DNA of 64,000 bases from Pseudomonadota bacterium (GTDB lineage Bacteria; Pseudomonadota; Alphaproteobacteria; Caulobacterales; Caulobacteraceae): NCBI GenBank assembly GCA_023451375.1, contig JAEXZS010000015.1:10554-74553 (forward strand). Reading direction: 5' to 3'. Positions within the stretch are counted from its first letter, which is position 1; each line of letters begins with the position of its first letter. The translations under genes and the position numbers were made by a program. Positions 34,896-44,015 of the stretch are shown here, one piece after another. Below the pieces are notes generated by a model that made no database searches, had not been told where the DNA came from, and worked only from the letters and a program-made list of their open reading frames with translations.

Positions 34896-35909
34896 TCAGG
34901 TCTGCGACAGGGTCCGCGCCAGCATGTCCCGCAGGCGGCGGCGCCCCGCCTCGTCGAGCGCGCCCTGCACGCCCCGGCGTTCCGGCGGCAGGTGGCGGCC
35001 CGGCGGCGTCTCCGCGTCGAACACCAGGGCGTCGAACAGGCCCGCCCACGCCTGCCGCTGACCGGGCGGCAGGTCGCGGATGGCGGCGACGGCATGGATC
35101 AGGGCGGCCATGGCCCCATGGTCGGGCGTCGAATTCCACCAGAAGTTGGCCAGCACGCTGAAGCGGTCCAGCGACTGGACGTGGTGCCACCACATGAACG
35201 GGATGAACAGGGCGTCGCCTGGCTCCAGGTCCGCGACCTCGGCCGCCGCCCAGGCGTCTGGAAAACGCGGATGGCGCTCCAGATCGGGCGCCTCCAGCCG
35301 GACCATGCTGACCGGGGCGCCGGCCGGCGTGTGCTCCAGCGGGCCGACATAGAGGTTCCGCGCCTGGTCCGGCGGGAACAGGATGAAGCGGCGACGACCG
35401 GCCACCGCGCAGGCGATGTTGTCGTTCAGGTCATAGTGGGTCTGAACCACGGCGGCGCTGCTGATCCACAGCCGCGCGGGCACGTCGTCGCCGACCAGCG
35501 GCGACGGATTGGCCTGGCTGAAGCCGGGCAGGACGTCGGGCGCGGTCACGGCCTGGGCCGCCACGGCCGATCCGTCAGAGGGTTGCAGCAGGATGTCCAG
35601 CACCTCGGACACGGCGCCGCCGCGCTGGCTGAAGTTCAGGCCCGTCAGGGTCTCGTTGTAGAAGAAGCGTCCGCTCTCGCTCGGCGCGGCGGAGATGATC
35701 CGCACCTGTCGGCCGATGTCGAACCCGCGAAGATGGTCCGCGGCGGCCTGGGGCGAACGGCGCGCGGCCGCGATCACCGGCCAGTCCTCGACCAGGCCCT
35801 TCAGAACCACGGGCCGCGCCGCGGGGACGATCTCGTGAAAGAAGCGCTCGCGGGTCACGCCGGAGATTTGCGGCGTGGTTCGTTCAGGGCGGGGAATGTC
35901 AGGGAGCAC
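34896..35909 (-). CDS. JmjC-like cupin (Cupin_8) protein, copy 2
   Basis: 337 residues, a paralogue of the cupin at 27408. It has ARPVVLKGLVEDWPVI near the N-terminus, the iron-site VVQTHYDLNDNIACAVAGRR (HxD) and FIPFMWWHHVQSLDRF with the distal histidine. Shared NLYVGPLEHTPAGAPVS and LEPGDALFIP blocks mark it as the same subfamily. It starts with GTG, with CGAGG five bases upstream. It is the last gene of a minus-strand series manD - exuT-like - lacI - cupin, and its 3' end faces the TonB receptor terminator. A degenerate ACTCAGAC-like sequence (35970-35984) lies about 60 bp upstream. Function unknown; likely an Fe/2-oxoglutarate hydroxylase-like enzyme. Confidence 0.85.
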   Translation of the reverse strand: MLPDIPRPERTTPQISGVTRERFFHEIVPAARPVVLKGLVEDWPVIAAARRSPQAAADHLRGFDIGRQVRIISAAPSESGRFFYNETLTGLNFSQRGGAVSEVLDILLQPSDGSAVAAQAVTAPDVLPGFSQANPSPLVGDDVPARLWISSAAVVQTHYDLNDNIACAVAGRRRFILFPPDQARNLYVGPLEHTPAGAPVSMVRLEAPDLERHPRFPDAWAAAEVADLEPGDALFIPFMWWHHVQSLDRFSVLANFWWNSTPDHGAMAALIHAVAAIRDLPPGQRQAWAGLFDALVFDAETPPGRHLPPERRGVQGALDEAGRRRLRDMLARTLSQT

Positions 35910-35983
35910 GACGGCCTCGAACGCGGCGGCAGGATCGAGGAGTTGATCACGCGGGCAGGCGCTTGGCCAGAAAGTCGGACAAA

Positions 35984-37078
35984 TTAACGGGTCGACGGGC
36001 GCGGCTTGGCGGGGGGCGGTTCGTCCATCCCTGCCGGCGGATGGCCGTCGGACTGGCGCCGGATCAGGGCGAAGTCCATCAGCTCGCGCGCGGGCGTGCT
36101 CGGCTGGCCTTCCTGCTTGCCCCGGATCGCCTCGACCAGGACGCTGACGGCCTCGCGCGACATCTCCGCAACGGGCTGGCGGATGGTGGTCAGGGGCGGC
36201 CAGACGGTGCTGGCCAGAGCCGTATCGTCGAAGCCGACGATGGTCAGGTCACGCGGCACGTCCAGCCCCTGGCGGTGCGCGACGGCGATGGCGGCGGCGG
36301 CCATGTCGTCATTGCTGGCGAAGATGGCGGTGGGCCGATGGCGCAGGGTCAGCAGCTGGTCGGCGGCGTCCAGGCCCGAGTGATAGGTGAAATAGCCCTG
36401 CGCCACGAGCCGATCGTCGATCTCCAGGCCATGGGCTTTCAGCGCCCTGGCGTAGCCCTTGAAGCGCAGGGCGCTGGCGGTCTGGTTCGGATGGCCGCGC
36501 ACGAAGGCGATGCGGCGGTGCCCCAGACCGATCAGGTGGCGGGTCATGGCTTCCGCCGCGGCCTGGTCATCGATGCGGATGGCCGAGACGCTGGGCATGG
36601 GCTGGCCCGAGGCGACGGCGACGGCGGGCAGGCCGGCCGCCTCCAGCCGATCGACCACGAAGGCGGAATCACACAGGGGCGGGGGCAGCAGCACGCCGTC
36701 GACGCCGGCGGCCAGCATCCGCTCGATGGCGACGGTCTCGCCGACCTCGGGCTCGCACTTCTCAACCACCAGCTGGGCCCCGGCGCGGCTGCACTGGTCC
36801 AGGCCGCCCAGCAGGAACTCGCTCAGATAGGCCGCCGACGGATTGCTGTAGAGCAGGCCGATCTTCAGCGTCTGGGCGCTGGCCAGGCTGCGCGCGGCCT
36901 GGTTCGGCGCATAGCCCAGCTCGCGGATCGCCTCGGTGACGCGCAGGCGCGTGGCCTCGCGGACGTTGCGCTCGCCGTTGATGACGCGCGACACCGTCAT
37001 CGGCGAGACGCCCGCGTGACGCGCGACATCGTCGATCGTCCGGCCGCCGCCCTTACGCCTGGTCGACTTGCGTTGCAC
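35984..37078 (-). CDS. LacI-family transcriptional regulator
   Basis: 364 residues. The N-terminal helix-turn-helix is TIDDVARHAGVSPMTVSRVI with the hinge-helix region APNQAARSLASAQ. The effector domain of periplasmic-binding-protein type follows (KIGLLYSNPSAAYLSE, IAFVRGHPNQTASALR, AIFASNDDMAAAAI, TIVGFDDTALASTVWPPLTTIRQP). The GTG at 37078 has GGAGG six bases upstream and is preferred over a TTG 21 bases earlier. It lies in a minus-strand series behind mannonate dehydratase and a hexuronate-type transporter, so its inducer may be glucuronate, mannonate, KDG or a xylose-derived sugar. The palindrome at 39797 upstream of that series could be its own operator, and four similar sites occur across the xylan genes. 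Confidence 0.92.
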   Translation of the reverse strand: MQRKSTRRKGGGRTIDDVARHAGVSPMTVSRVINGERNVREATRLRVTEAIRELGYAPNQAARSLASAQTLKIGLLYSNPSAAYLSEFLLGGLDQCSRAGAQLVVEKCEPEVGETVAIERMLAAGVDGVLLPPPLCDSAFVVDRLEAAGLPAVAVASGQPMPSVSAIRIDDQAAAEAMTRHLIGLGHRRIAFVRGHPNQTASALRFKGYARALKAHGLEIDDRLVAQGYFTYHSGLDAADQLLTLRHRPTAIFASNDDMAAAAIAVAHRQGLDVPRDLTIVGFDDTALASTVWPPLTTIRQPVAEMSREAVSVLVEAIRGKQEGQPSTPARELMDFALIRRQSDGHPPAGMDEPPPAKPRPSTR

Positions 37079-37103
37079 CCTCGTCCTCCAGCGGCGCAAG
37101 ACC

Positions 37104-37141
37104 GGCGCCCCCGGCCGCCTGCGTAACCGCAGCCGGGCGCC
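37104..37141 (-). other. Stable hairpin between the transporter and lacI genes
   Basis: GGCGCCCCCGGC (37104-37115) pairs with GCCGGGCGCC (37132-37141) apart from a two-C bulge, and the loop itself contains a nested CTGCG/CGCAG stem. It fills most of the 93-bp gap and has no T-run, so it is not a classic terminator. It could be an mRNA processing or stability element that lowers lacI expression relative to the transporter. Confidence 0.45.
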
Positions 37142-37171
37142 AGGGGAAGAGGCGACGCCCCGGTCGAGCCG

Positions 37172-38461
37172 TCAGGCGGCGGGCAGGGCGACCGGCGCCA
37201 GGCGCGGCGTCAGCAGGTGGATCACGCCCAGGGCGACCAGATAGGCGACGCTGGCGAAGGCCAGCAGCGGCAGGTAGCTGCCGGTCGCCTCCAGCGTCCA
37301 GCCCGCGAACTTGGCGATGAACATGCCGCCGATCGCCCCGCCGGCGGCGCCGAAGCCGACGACGGTGGCCACCGCCCGACGCGGGAAAACGTCCGACACC
37401 AGGGTGAAGAGATTGGCCGACCATCCCTGGTGCGCCGCCGCCGCCAGGCCGATGACCCCTACGGCGACCAGCAGATCCTGGGCGTAGATCGCCACCGAGA
37501 TCGGCGTCACGCACAGGGCGCAGATCAGCATCGTGGTCTTGCGTCCGCGATTGACCGACCAGCCGCCGCTGATCAGCCGCGACGAAAGCCAGCCGCCGCC
37601 CACCGACCCGACGTCGGCCAGCAGATAGACCGCCACCAGCGGCGGCCCGAAGCTGAGGATGTCCAGATCGTAGGTCTTGGCGAAGAAGTCCGGCAGCCAG
37701 AACAGGAATAGCCACCACACCGGGTCGGTGATGAACTTGCCCAGCAGAAAAGCCCAGGTCTCGCGCCGCGTCGCCACGAAGCGCCAGCTGATCTTGCCGG
37801 GCGGATCGACGGGGTCGCTCTCGATATGGGCTAGCTCGGCGGCGCCGACGCGGGGGTGCTCGCGAGGCCGACGATAGAGGGCCAGCCAGGCGACCAGCCA
37901 CAGGAAGCCGACCGCGCCGGTCAGGATGAAGGCCCACTCCCAGCCCAGGCTGACCACGATCAGCGGGATCAGGATCGGCGTGATCAGTGCGCCGACGTTG
38001 GATCCGGCGTTGAAGATGCCCGTGGCGAGCGCCCGCTCCCGCTTCGGGAACCACTCCGACACGGCCTTGACCGACGCAGGAAAGCCGCCGGCCTCGCCCA
38101 GCCCCAGGGCGAAACGGACCAGGGCGAACTGCACGACCGAGCGGGCTCCTGCGTGGGCCATGGCGGCCACGCTCCACACGCTGACGGCGATGGCCAGGCC
38201 CCAACGCGTCCCGACCAGGTCCATGAAGCGGCCAAAGCCCAACAGGCCGATGGCGTAGGCCGCCTGGAAGGCGACGACGATGTTGGCGTAGTCGTTTTCC
38301 GACCAGCCCAGCTCGGTCTCCAGAACCGGCTTGAGCACGCCCAGCACCTGGCGGTCGACGTAGTTGATGGTGATGGCGAAGAACAGCAGGGCGCAGATCG
38401 CCCAGCGATAGCGCCCGATCCGGCCGGGAAGCGGGTCGTCGGGGCGGATGGCTTCGGTCAT
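37172..38461 (-). CDS. MFS transporter, hexuronate/anion:cation symporter type (ExuT-like)
   Basis: 429 residues with about 12 hydrophobic segments. The N-terminal WAICALLFFAITINYVDRQVL is the signature of the anion:cation symporter family, to which ExuT and related hexuronate porters belong. GLGEAGGFPASVKAVSEWFPKRERALATG (first part of the loop 2-3/4-5 motif region) and FNAGSNVGALITP follow. It lies 53 bp after manD and before lacI, so the likely substrate is glucuronate or 4-O-methylglucuronate released from xylan. Galactonate and other sugar acids are transported by the same family and cannot be excluded. Confidence 0.85.
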   Translation of the reverse strand: MTEAIRPDDPLPGRIGRYRWAICALLFFAITINYVDRQVLGVLKPVLETELGWSENDYANIVVAFQAAYAIGLLGFGRFMDLVGTRWGLAIAVSVWSVAAMAHAGARSVVQFALVRFALGLGEAGGFPASVKAVSEWFPKRERALATGIFNAGSNVGALITPILIPLIVVSLGWEWAFILTGAVGFLWLVAWLALYRRPREHPRVGAAELAHIESDPVDPPGKISWRFVATRRETWAFLLGKFITDPVWWLFLFWLPDFFAKTYDLDILSFGPPLVAVYLLADVGSVGGGWLSSRLISGGWSVNRGRKTTMLICALCVTPISVAIYAQDLLVAVGVIGLAAAAHQGWSANLFTLVSDVFPRRAVATVVGFGAAGGAIGGMFIAKFAGWTLEATGSYLPLLAFASVAYLVALGVIHLLTPRLAPVALPAA

Positions 38462-38514
38462 GGCACGCCCTTTCCGGGTTCCTGGGGTCGTTTCCTCGAG
38501 CGTCTAGGCGCCCC

Positions 38515-39732
38515 TCACCAGCTGTGCAGGGTTCCGTCCTCAAGCCGGTTCACCGGCAGGTAGGCGCGGCTGTAGGGATGCTGAGCGGCCAGGGTCTCGT
38601 CGATGTCGACGCCCAGGCCCGGTTGTTCGCCCGGATGCAGCGTGCCGCCGGCAAAGCTGTAGCCGTGCGGGAAGACCGTATCGGTCTCGGCGGTGTGGCG
38701 CATGTATTCCTGGATGCCGAAGTTCGGGACCGACAGGCCGAAGTGCAGCGCCGCCGCCATGGAGACCGGCGACAGGTCGGTGGCCCCGTGGCATCCGGTG
38801 CGCACGCCGTAGAGGTCCGCCAGGGTCGCGATGCGGCGCAGGTGGGTGATGCCCCCGGCGTGCACCACGGTGGCGCGGATATAGTCGATCAGCCGCTCCT
38901 CGATCAGCTGCTTGCAGTCCCAGATCGAGTTGAAGATCTCGCCCACCGCCAGCGGGCTGGTGGTGTGCTGGCGGATCAGGCGGAAGGCGGCCTGGTCCTC
39001 CGCCGGGGTGGCGTCCTCCAGCCAGAAGGGGCGGAACGGCTCCAGGTCCTTGCCCAGCCGTCCGGCCTCGATCGGCGTCAGCCGATGATGGATGTCGTGC
39101 AGCAGGTGCACGTCCCAGCCCAGCGCCTCGCGCGCCGCCTCGAACAGCGGCGGGACCGAGCGCAGGTATTTCTCCGTCGACCAGGCGTTCTCGGTCGGCA
39201 GGTCGGCGTCGGCGGGCTCGTAATAGCCGAAGGTCTTGGACACGCCGTAGGTCGACTTCAGCCCCGGCACACCCGACTGCAGGCGGATGGCCTTGTAGCC
39301 CAGGTCGACGTACTTCCGGGCCTCGGCGATGGTGTCCTCGATGGTCTCGCCGTTGGCGTGGCCGTAGACCGTCACGCCCTCGCGGCAGGCCCCGCCCAAC
39401 AGCTGGTAAAGCGGCAGGCCCGCGGCCTTGGCCTTCAGGTCCCACAGCGCCATGTCCACGGCGGCGATGGCCGACATGGTCACCGGACCGCGCCGCCAGT
39501 AGGCGCCCTTGTAGAGGTACTGCCAAGTGTCCTCGATCCGGTGGCCGTCGCGACCGACCAGGCAAGGGATGACGTGATCGGTTAGATAGCTGGCGACCGA
39601 CAGTTCACGCCCGTTCAGGGTGGCGTCGCCCACGCCGGTCAGACCGCCCCTGGTCTCGATCTTCAGCGTCACGAAGTTGCGGCCGGGGCAGGTCACGATC
39701 ACCCGCGCGCCCGTGATGGTCAGGTCCGACAC
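38515..39732 (-). CDS. manD: D-mannonate dehydratase, enolase superfamily (ManD/RspA type)
   Basis: Dehydrates mannonate to 2-keto-3-deoxygluconate, the step after glucuronate isomerase and fructuronate reductase. 405 residues. The magnesium ligands fit by sequence and spacing: Asp213 (HLLHDIHHRLTP), Glu239 (FWLEDATPAEDQ) and Glu265 (LAVGEIFNS), each 26 apart as in characterised ManD. GCHGATDLSPVSMAAALHF and the C-terminal LEDGTLHSW are also as expected. The ATG lies 65 bp from a LacI-type palindrome shared with the divergent GH67 gene. The isomerase and reductase for the preceding steps are not in this window. Related enzymes can also use gluconate; the genomic context favours mannonate. Confidence 0.95.
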   Translation of the reverse strand: MSDLTITGARVIVTCPGRNFVTLKIETRGGLTGVGDATLNGRELSVASYLTDHVIPCLVGRDGHRIEDTWQYLYKGAYWRRGPVTMSAIAAVDMALWDLKAKAAGLPLYQLLGGACREGVTVYGHANGETIEDTIAEARKYVDLGYKAIRLQSGVPGLKSTYGVSKTFGYYEPADADLPTENAWSTEKYLRSVPPLFEAAREALGWDVHLLHDIHHRLTPIEAGRLGKDLEPFRPFWLEDATPAEDQAAFRLIRQHTTSPLAVGEIFNSIWDCKQLIEERLIDYIRATVVHAGGITHLRRIATLADLYGVRTGCHGATDLSPVSMAAALHFGLSVPNFGIQEYMRHTAETDTVFPHGYSFAGGTLHPGEQPGLGVDIDETLAAQHPYSRAYLPVNRLEDGTLHSW

Positions 39733-39796
39733 GTCTGTTCCTCCCTGCGGCGTTTTCCCGCCGTCGTCGCCCTTGCCGTGCAGGCCGGGCGTGTCA

Positions 39797-39810
39797 TGAT
39801 AGCGCTACCA
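39797..39810. promoter_or_regulatory. LacI-type operator between manD and GH67
   Basis: TGATAGCGCTACCA, 65 bp from each of the divergent start codons (39732 and 39875). It is identical over 15 bases (with the preceding A) to the site at 62954. One repressor bound here could control both the glucuronidase and the glucuronate-catabolic operon. Confidence 0.7.
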
Positions 39811-39874
39811 GAATACGCCTGGGCGGTCTTGTCAACGGCCGGACACGGGCGGGCTGGACCGTGGAGGAAGATCG

Positions 39875-42025
39875 ATGCGCCCCGTCGCCTGGCTGTCGCT
39901 GCTGCTCGTCTGGTTGTCGCTTGTCGCGCCCGCGCGGGCGGAGGATGGGTACGAGCTGTGGCTGCGCTATCGGCCGGTGGAGGCGCAGGCGGCGGACGCC
40001 TATCGCGCGGCGACAACAGCCCTGCTGCCGGGCGGGGACAGCGCCACCATCCGCGCCGCGACGGCGGAGCTGGAACGCGGCCTAGGCGGTCTGACGGGTC
40101 GGACGCCCGAGGTGGTTTCGACGCTCCAGCCAGGCGTCGTCCTCTATGGCACGCCGGCCGCCTCGCCGTTGATTTCGGCGCTGGACCTGCCGCTGTCGGA
40201 CCTGGGCGACGAGGGTTATCTGATCCGCAGCGTGCGCCTGGACGGCCGCCCGGCGACGGTGATCGCCGCAAACGCCGACATCGGCGTGCTGTACGGCGCC
40301 TTCGACCTGCTGCGCCGCATCCAGACACGCCAGCCGCTGGCGGGGCTGAATGTGCGCTCTGCCCCGACGGTGAAGCTCAGGCTGCTGAACCACTGGGACA
40401 ATCTGGATCGGACAGTGGAGCGAGGCTATGCGGGACAGTCGATCTGGGACTGGCACAAGCTGCCCGACTATAGGCCGGGTCTTTACACGGACTATGCGCG
40501 CGCCAACGCCTCGATCGGGATCAACGGCGCGGTGCTGAACAACGTCAACAGCAACGCCCTGTCGCTGACCGCGCCCTACATCGCCAAGACGGCCGCGCTG
40601 GCCGAAGTGTTCCGGCCCTATGGCGTCCGCGTCTATCTGTCGGCCCGGTTCAGCGCGCCCATGGAGATCGGCGGTTTGGACACCGCCGATCCGCTGGACC
40701 CGCGCGTGCGCGCCTGGTGGAAGGCCAAGGCCGACGAGATCTACGCCGCCGTTCCCGACTTCGGCGGCTTCCTGGTGAAGGCCAATTCGGAAGGCCAGCC
40801 GGGGCCGCAGGACTATGGCCGCACCCACGCCGACGGCGCCAACATGCTGGCCGAGGCGCTGGCCCCGCACGGCGGGGTCGTGATGTGGCGCGCCTTCGTC
40901 TATTCGCACGACAACCCCGACGACCGGCACAAGCAGGCCAGCGCCGAGTTCGAGCCGCTGGACGGCCGGTTTCTTTCGAACGTCATCGTCCAGGTGAAGA
41001 ACGGCGCCATAGACTTCCAGCCCCGCGAACCCTTCCATCCGCTGTTCGGCGCCATGCCGCGGACGCCGCTGATGATGGAGTTCCAGATCACCAAGGAATA
41101 CCTCGGCTTCGCCACTCACCTGGCCTATCTCGGCCCCCTCTACGAGGAGGTGCTGCGGTCGGACACGTGCCGGCCGGCGTGCGGCTCGACGGTGGCGGAA
41201 ATCGTCGACGGGGGCGCCTTCGGCCATACGCTGACCGGCATGGCGGGGGTCGCCAACATCGGTTCGGACCGCAACTGGTCGGGCAGCCACTTCGACCAGG
41301 CCAACTGGTACGCCTTCGGCCGCATGGCATGGAACACGGAGACCGCCCGCGCCGAGCCGATCGCCCAGGAATGGGCGCGCATGACCTTCTCCAACGATCC
41401 CGGCTTCGTGGCGCCGGCGGTCGAAATGATGATGGGGTCTCGCGAGGCTGTGGTCGACTACATGACGCCGCTGGGCCTGGGGCACCTGATGGCGACCGAC
41501 CACCACTACGGGCCGGCGCCGTGGGTCGACGACCTGGCCCGGCCGGAATGGAACCCGGTCTACTATCACCGGGCGGACGGGGAGGGGATCGGCTTCGACC
41601 GCACCGCCACGGGATCGAACGCCGTCGCCCAGTACGCGCCAGAGATCGCGGCCCGCTTCTCAGACCTTTCCCGGATCGACGAGCGGCATCTGCTGTGGTT
41701 CCACCACCTGCCCTGGGACCATAGGATGCGCTCCGGCCGGACGCTTTGGGACGAACTGGTGCTGCGCTACGACCGGGGTGTGGCGGATGTCGGCGAGATG
41801 CGTCGGACCTGGGCGTCGCTTCGGCCCTATGTGGACGACCAGCGGTTCGAGGACACCGCCACCTTCCTGGGCATCCAGGAGAAGGAGGCGCGCTGGTGGC
41901 GCGACGCCTCGGTGGCCTATTTCCAGAGTCTGTCAAAGCGGCCGCTGCCGGAGGGCTCGCCGTCGCCAGAGCATTCGTTGAAATATTATAAGTCCCTGAG
42001 CTTCCCCGAGGCGCCGGGGATTTAG
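39875..42025 (+). CDS. Secreted alpha-glucuronidase, glycoside hydrolase family 67
   Basis: Removes 4-O-methylglucuronic acid from the non-reducing end of xylo-oligosaccharides. 716 residues with a signal peptide (LSLLLVWLSLVAPARA-E), so periplasmic or exported. The N-terminal GH67N domain (about 25-150) precedes the TIM barrel. KANSEGQPGPQDYGRTHADG contains Glu306, the likely acid. Asp380 (GAIDFQPREP) and Glu408 (QITKEYLG) match the Glu-Asp-Glu spacing of characterised GH67 enzymes. ATG at 39875 with GGAGG eight bases upstream. It is divergent from manD and complementary to the GH115 enzyme at 55674, which takes internal side chains. Confidence 0.95.
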   Translation: MRPVAWLSLLLVWLSLVAPARAEDGYELWLRYRPVEAQAADAYRAATTALLPGGDSATIRAATAELERGLGGLTGRTPEVVSTLQPGVVLYGTPAASPLISALDLPLSDLGDEGYLIRSVRLDGRPATVIAANADIGVLYGAFDLLRRIQTRQPLAGLNVRSAPTVKLRLLNHWDNLDRTVERGYAGQSIWDWHKLPDYRPGLYTDYARANASIGINGAVLNNVNSNALSLTAPYIAKTAALAEVFRPYGVRVYLSARFSAPMEIGGLDTADPLDPRVRAWWKAKADEIYAAVPDFGGFLVKANSEGQPGPQDYGRTHADGANMLAEALAPHGGVVMWRAFVYSHDNPDDRHKQASAEFEPLDGRFLSNVIVQVKNGAIDFQPREPFHPLFGAMPRTPLMMEFQITKEYLGFATHLAYLGPLYEEVLRSDTCRPACGSTVAEIVDGGAFGHTLTGMAGVANIGSDRNWSGSHFDQANWYAFGRMAWNTETARAEPIAQEWARMTFSNDPGFVAPAVEMMMGSREAVVDYMTPLGLGHLMATDHHYGPAPWVDDLARPEWNPVYYHRADGEGIGFDRTATGSNAVAQYAPEIAARFSDLSRIDERHLLWFHHLPWDHRMRSGRTLWDELVLRYDRGVADVGEMRRTWASLRPYVDDQRFEDTATFLGIQEKEARWWRDASVAYFQSLSKRPLPEGSPSPEHSLKYYKSLSFPEAPGI

Positions 42026-42305
42026 CGCCAGCCTGAACCGATGCGCCGCCAAGAGCGTCGGCGGAAGAAGACGACTGACGCACGCCAGCGCCTGCGGCAC
42101 TGCATATCTTCCGCAGCACCTTCCATCGCCTCGCCCTGCGCTTGCGGCTCTGGAACAGCAAAGCGTGACGTGACCCAAGACTGCCGCCTGGCCTGGTTCG
42201 ATTTTGCACACGGGCGGCGGCCGGCTGCGTGACGCGGCCGCCTCAGTCGGCCGCTCAGGAACTCCGTAGAGCCGAGATGGATTAACCTGCTCTGGAGGGC
42301 CGGCC

Positions 42306-43571
42306 GTGCGATATCTATTCACGACGTTCGAGGGCGGGGGGCATGTCCCGCCAGCGATCCTCATGGCGTCAGCGCTGAAGGCGCGCGGTCATGAGATCCT
42401 CTTCGTTTCTGACGAAGTCAATCGTCGGGCTGTTGAGGCGACCGGGCTTGAGTTCGAGCCGTGGCGCACCGCGCCAAATCGCCTCGCGGCGGCCCAGATC
42501 GACGACCCGCTTCAAGACTGGCGCAGGGCTTGGCCGCCCGCGATTGTCAAATCCGTGTGCGACGCGGTCAGCACGGGGCCCGCGGCACGATACGCCGGCG
42601 ACACTTTGCGCCTCATCTCATCATTCAATCCCGATCTCGTCGTATCCAACGAACTGCTCCTGGGCTGCTTAGTCGCCTGTGAGGCCACGGGAACGTCCGC
42701 CGCTCTTCTGACTGGGAACCTGTGGCCCTATCCCACTCGAATGGATCAACCGCCGTTTGGACCGGGGTGGGCTCCGCCCACCGGCCCGTCAGCGGATCGC
42801 GCCCATCGGCACACCCGCGCCATGATCCGCTCATGGTTCAACGCAGGTCGCGAGCAGCTGAACGCAGTCCGCGCCGACCATGGGCTGCGTCCGCTGAATC
42901 ACACGCTTGATCAGCTGGACAGCGCGCGTTTGATCGTGCTGGGGGCAAGTCGCGCCTTCGACTACGATGCCCGGCCAGTCGCCCCTTACGTCTATGCCGG
43001 GCCTCTCGTCGACCTCCCGGCGCCGTCGGAGGTGCTCGCTAGAGAGCGTCTTCGCGTGCTGATCTCATTCAGCACCACCTATCAGGCCCAAACCGCTGTA
43101 ATGGCGCGTTGTATGAAGGCGCTCGCGCCATTACCCATCGACGTGGTTGTAACGACTGGGCCCGCTTTAAGCCCAGCCGATCTCCCGGAATCGCCTAACG
43201 CCAAGGTCGTCGCCTGGGCTGACCACGATCAACTCGTGCCGAACTGCGATCTCATGATCTGCCATGGGGGACACGGGACGCTGGTGCGCGCGCTGCGCCA
43301 CGGCGTGCCGGTCTTGTGTCTTCCGATGGGGCGCGATCACCCTGAGAACGGGCGTCGCCTCACCCACCTCGGTGCGGGTCTGATGATCTCGCGCCACGCA
43401 TCCGTTCACCGCATCCGTCGCCAAGCCGAGAGAATCCTCCTCGACGGCGCATTCAAGCAAGCTGCGCGAAAGATCGGCATCCGCATCATCCGCGAACAGC
43501 CAATCGAGCGAAGCAACGCACTGGCTGCTCTGGAATCCGTCGCTGGCGCTCAGCTGGCGGCTGCGGCCTAA
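42306..43571 (+). CDS. UGT/MGT-type glycosyltransferase (GT1-like)
   Basis: 421 residues. It begins RYLFTTFEGGGHVPPAILMASALKARGHE, which is the N-terminus of the GT1/UGT-like family (glycosyltransferases of antibiotics, flavonoids or glycolipids). The C-terminal donor site is LMICHGGHGTLVRALRHGVP followed by CLPMGRDHPENGRRL, equivalent to the PSPG-like box. GTG start at 42306 with GGAGG seven bases upstream. Its codon usage and base composition look less GC-biased than the flanking glycosidase genes, and it stands alone between GH67 and the HipBA pair. It appears to be accessory cargo, not part of xylan use. Acceptor unknown. Confidence 0.85.
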   Translation: MRYLFTTFEGGGHVPPAILMASALKARGHEILFVSDEVNRRAVEATGLEFEPWRTAPNRLAAAQIDDPLQDWRRAWPPAIVKSVCDAVSTGPAARYAGDTLRLISSFNPDLVVSNELLLGCLVACEATGTSAALLTGNLWPYPTRMDQPPFGPGWAPPTGPSADRAHRHTRAMIRSWFNAGREQLNAVRADHGLRPLNHTLDQLDSARLIVLGASRAFDYDARPVAPYVYAGPLVDLPAPSEVLARERLRVLISFSTTYQAQTAVMARCMKALAPLPIDVVVTTGPALSPADLPESPNAKVVAWADHDQLVPNCDLMICHGGHGTLVRALRHGVPVLCLPMGRDHPENGRRLTHLGAGLMISRHASVHRIRRQAERILLDGAFKQAARKIGIRIIREQPIERSNALAALESVAGAQLAAAA

Positions 43572-44015
43572 TCCCGACTAAGCCGGCGCCGCGGACGACG
43601 AGAAATTCTGCGCAGGTCGCGCGGTCTGCTGTTCCGGGTCGTCGGCGATCTCCGCGCTATTAGCGGCGCCCTAAGGTCAAGGCAGAGCGGATGTCCTAAA
43701 CGGCCGGATCGCGCGCCGGCGTCCGCAGATTCGGGCGACGCGAAGCGCCCGCACGAGATCGCTGCGACGGGCAGGCGCCATAAGACAAAGCCTCACCCCC
43801 GAGACGGCCTCGCTGACGGCGGTCGCGTCTCGAAGGATAAGGCGAACCCCGGCCTCCGCCGCCCGTCGAACCAGCCGTTCTGCAAGGCCCAAGCGCATCG
43901 GAAGCTAGATGGGGGGGCGCTCCTCAGGCGCTGACGGCGTGAACTGCAGCATGTCTGCAGCCAAGCGAACCCGCTCAGCCTTCTACAGCAGATCGACTGG
44001 CTCGATGACCGCCGT
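43572..44015. other. Intergenic stretch downstream of hipA, no convincing gene
   Basis: 444 bp between the UGT-like gene and the hipA stop codon. A 73-codon minus-strand frame (43677-43898, beginning MRLGLAERLVRRAAEAGVRL) is present but has no ribosome-binding site and no recognisable motif. It may be a decayed gene piece. I see no RNA gene or repeat. The composition is mixed, in keeping with an insertion boundary. Confidence 0.4.

Noticed and set aside
35970..35984. GAAAGTCGGACAAAT upstream of cupin copy 2 as an ACTCAGAC-type site
   Set aside because: Two mismatches in the eight-base core and overlap with the lacI stop codon; kept only as a possible degenerate relative.
40082..41569. A 495-codon minus-strand frame inside the GH67 gene
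   Set aside because: Antisense shadow; the sense frame has all GH67 catalytic residues and a signal peptide.
43677..43898. 73-codon minus-strand frame downstream of hipA as a small gene
   Set aside because: No ribosome-binding site, no coupling to a neighbour, no recognised motif; described only within the gap entry.
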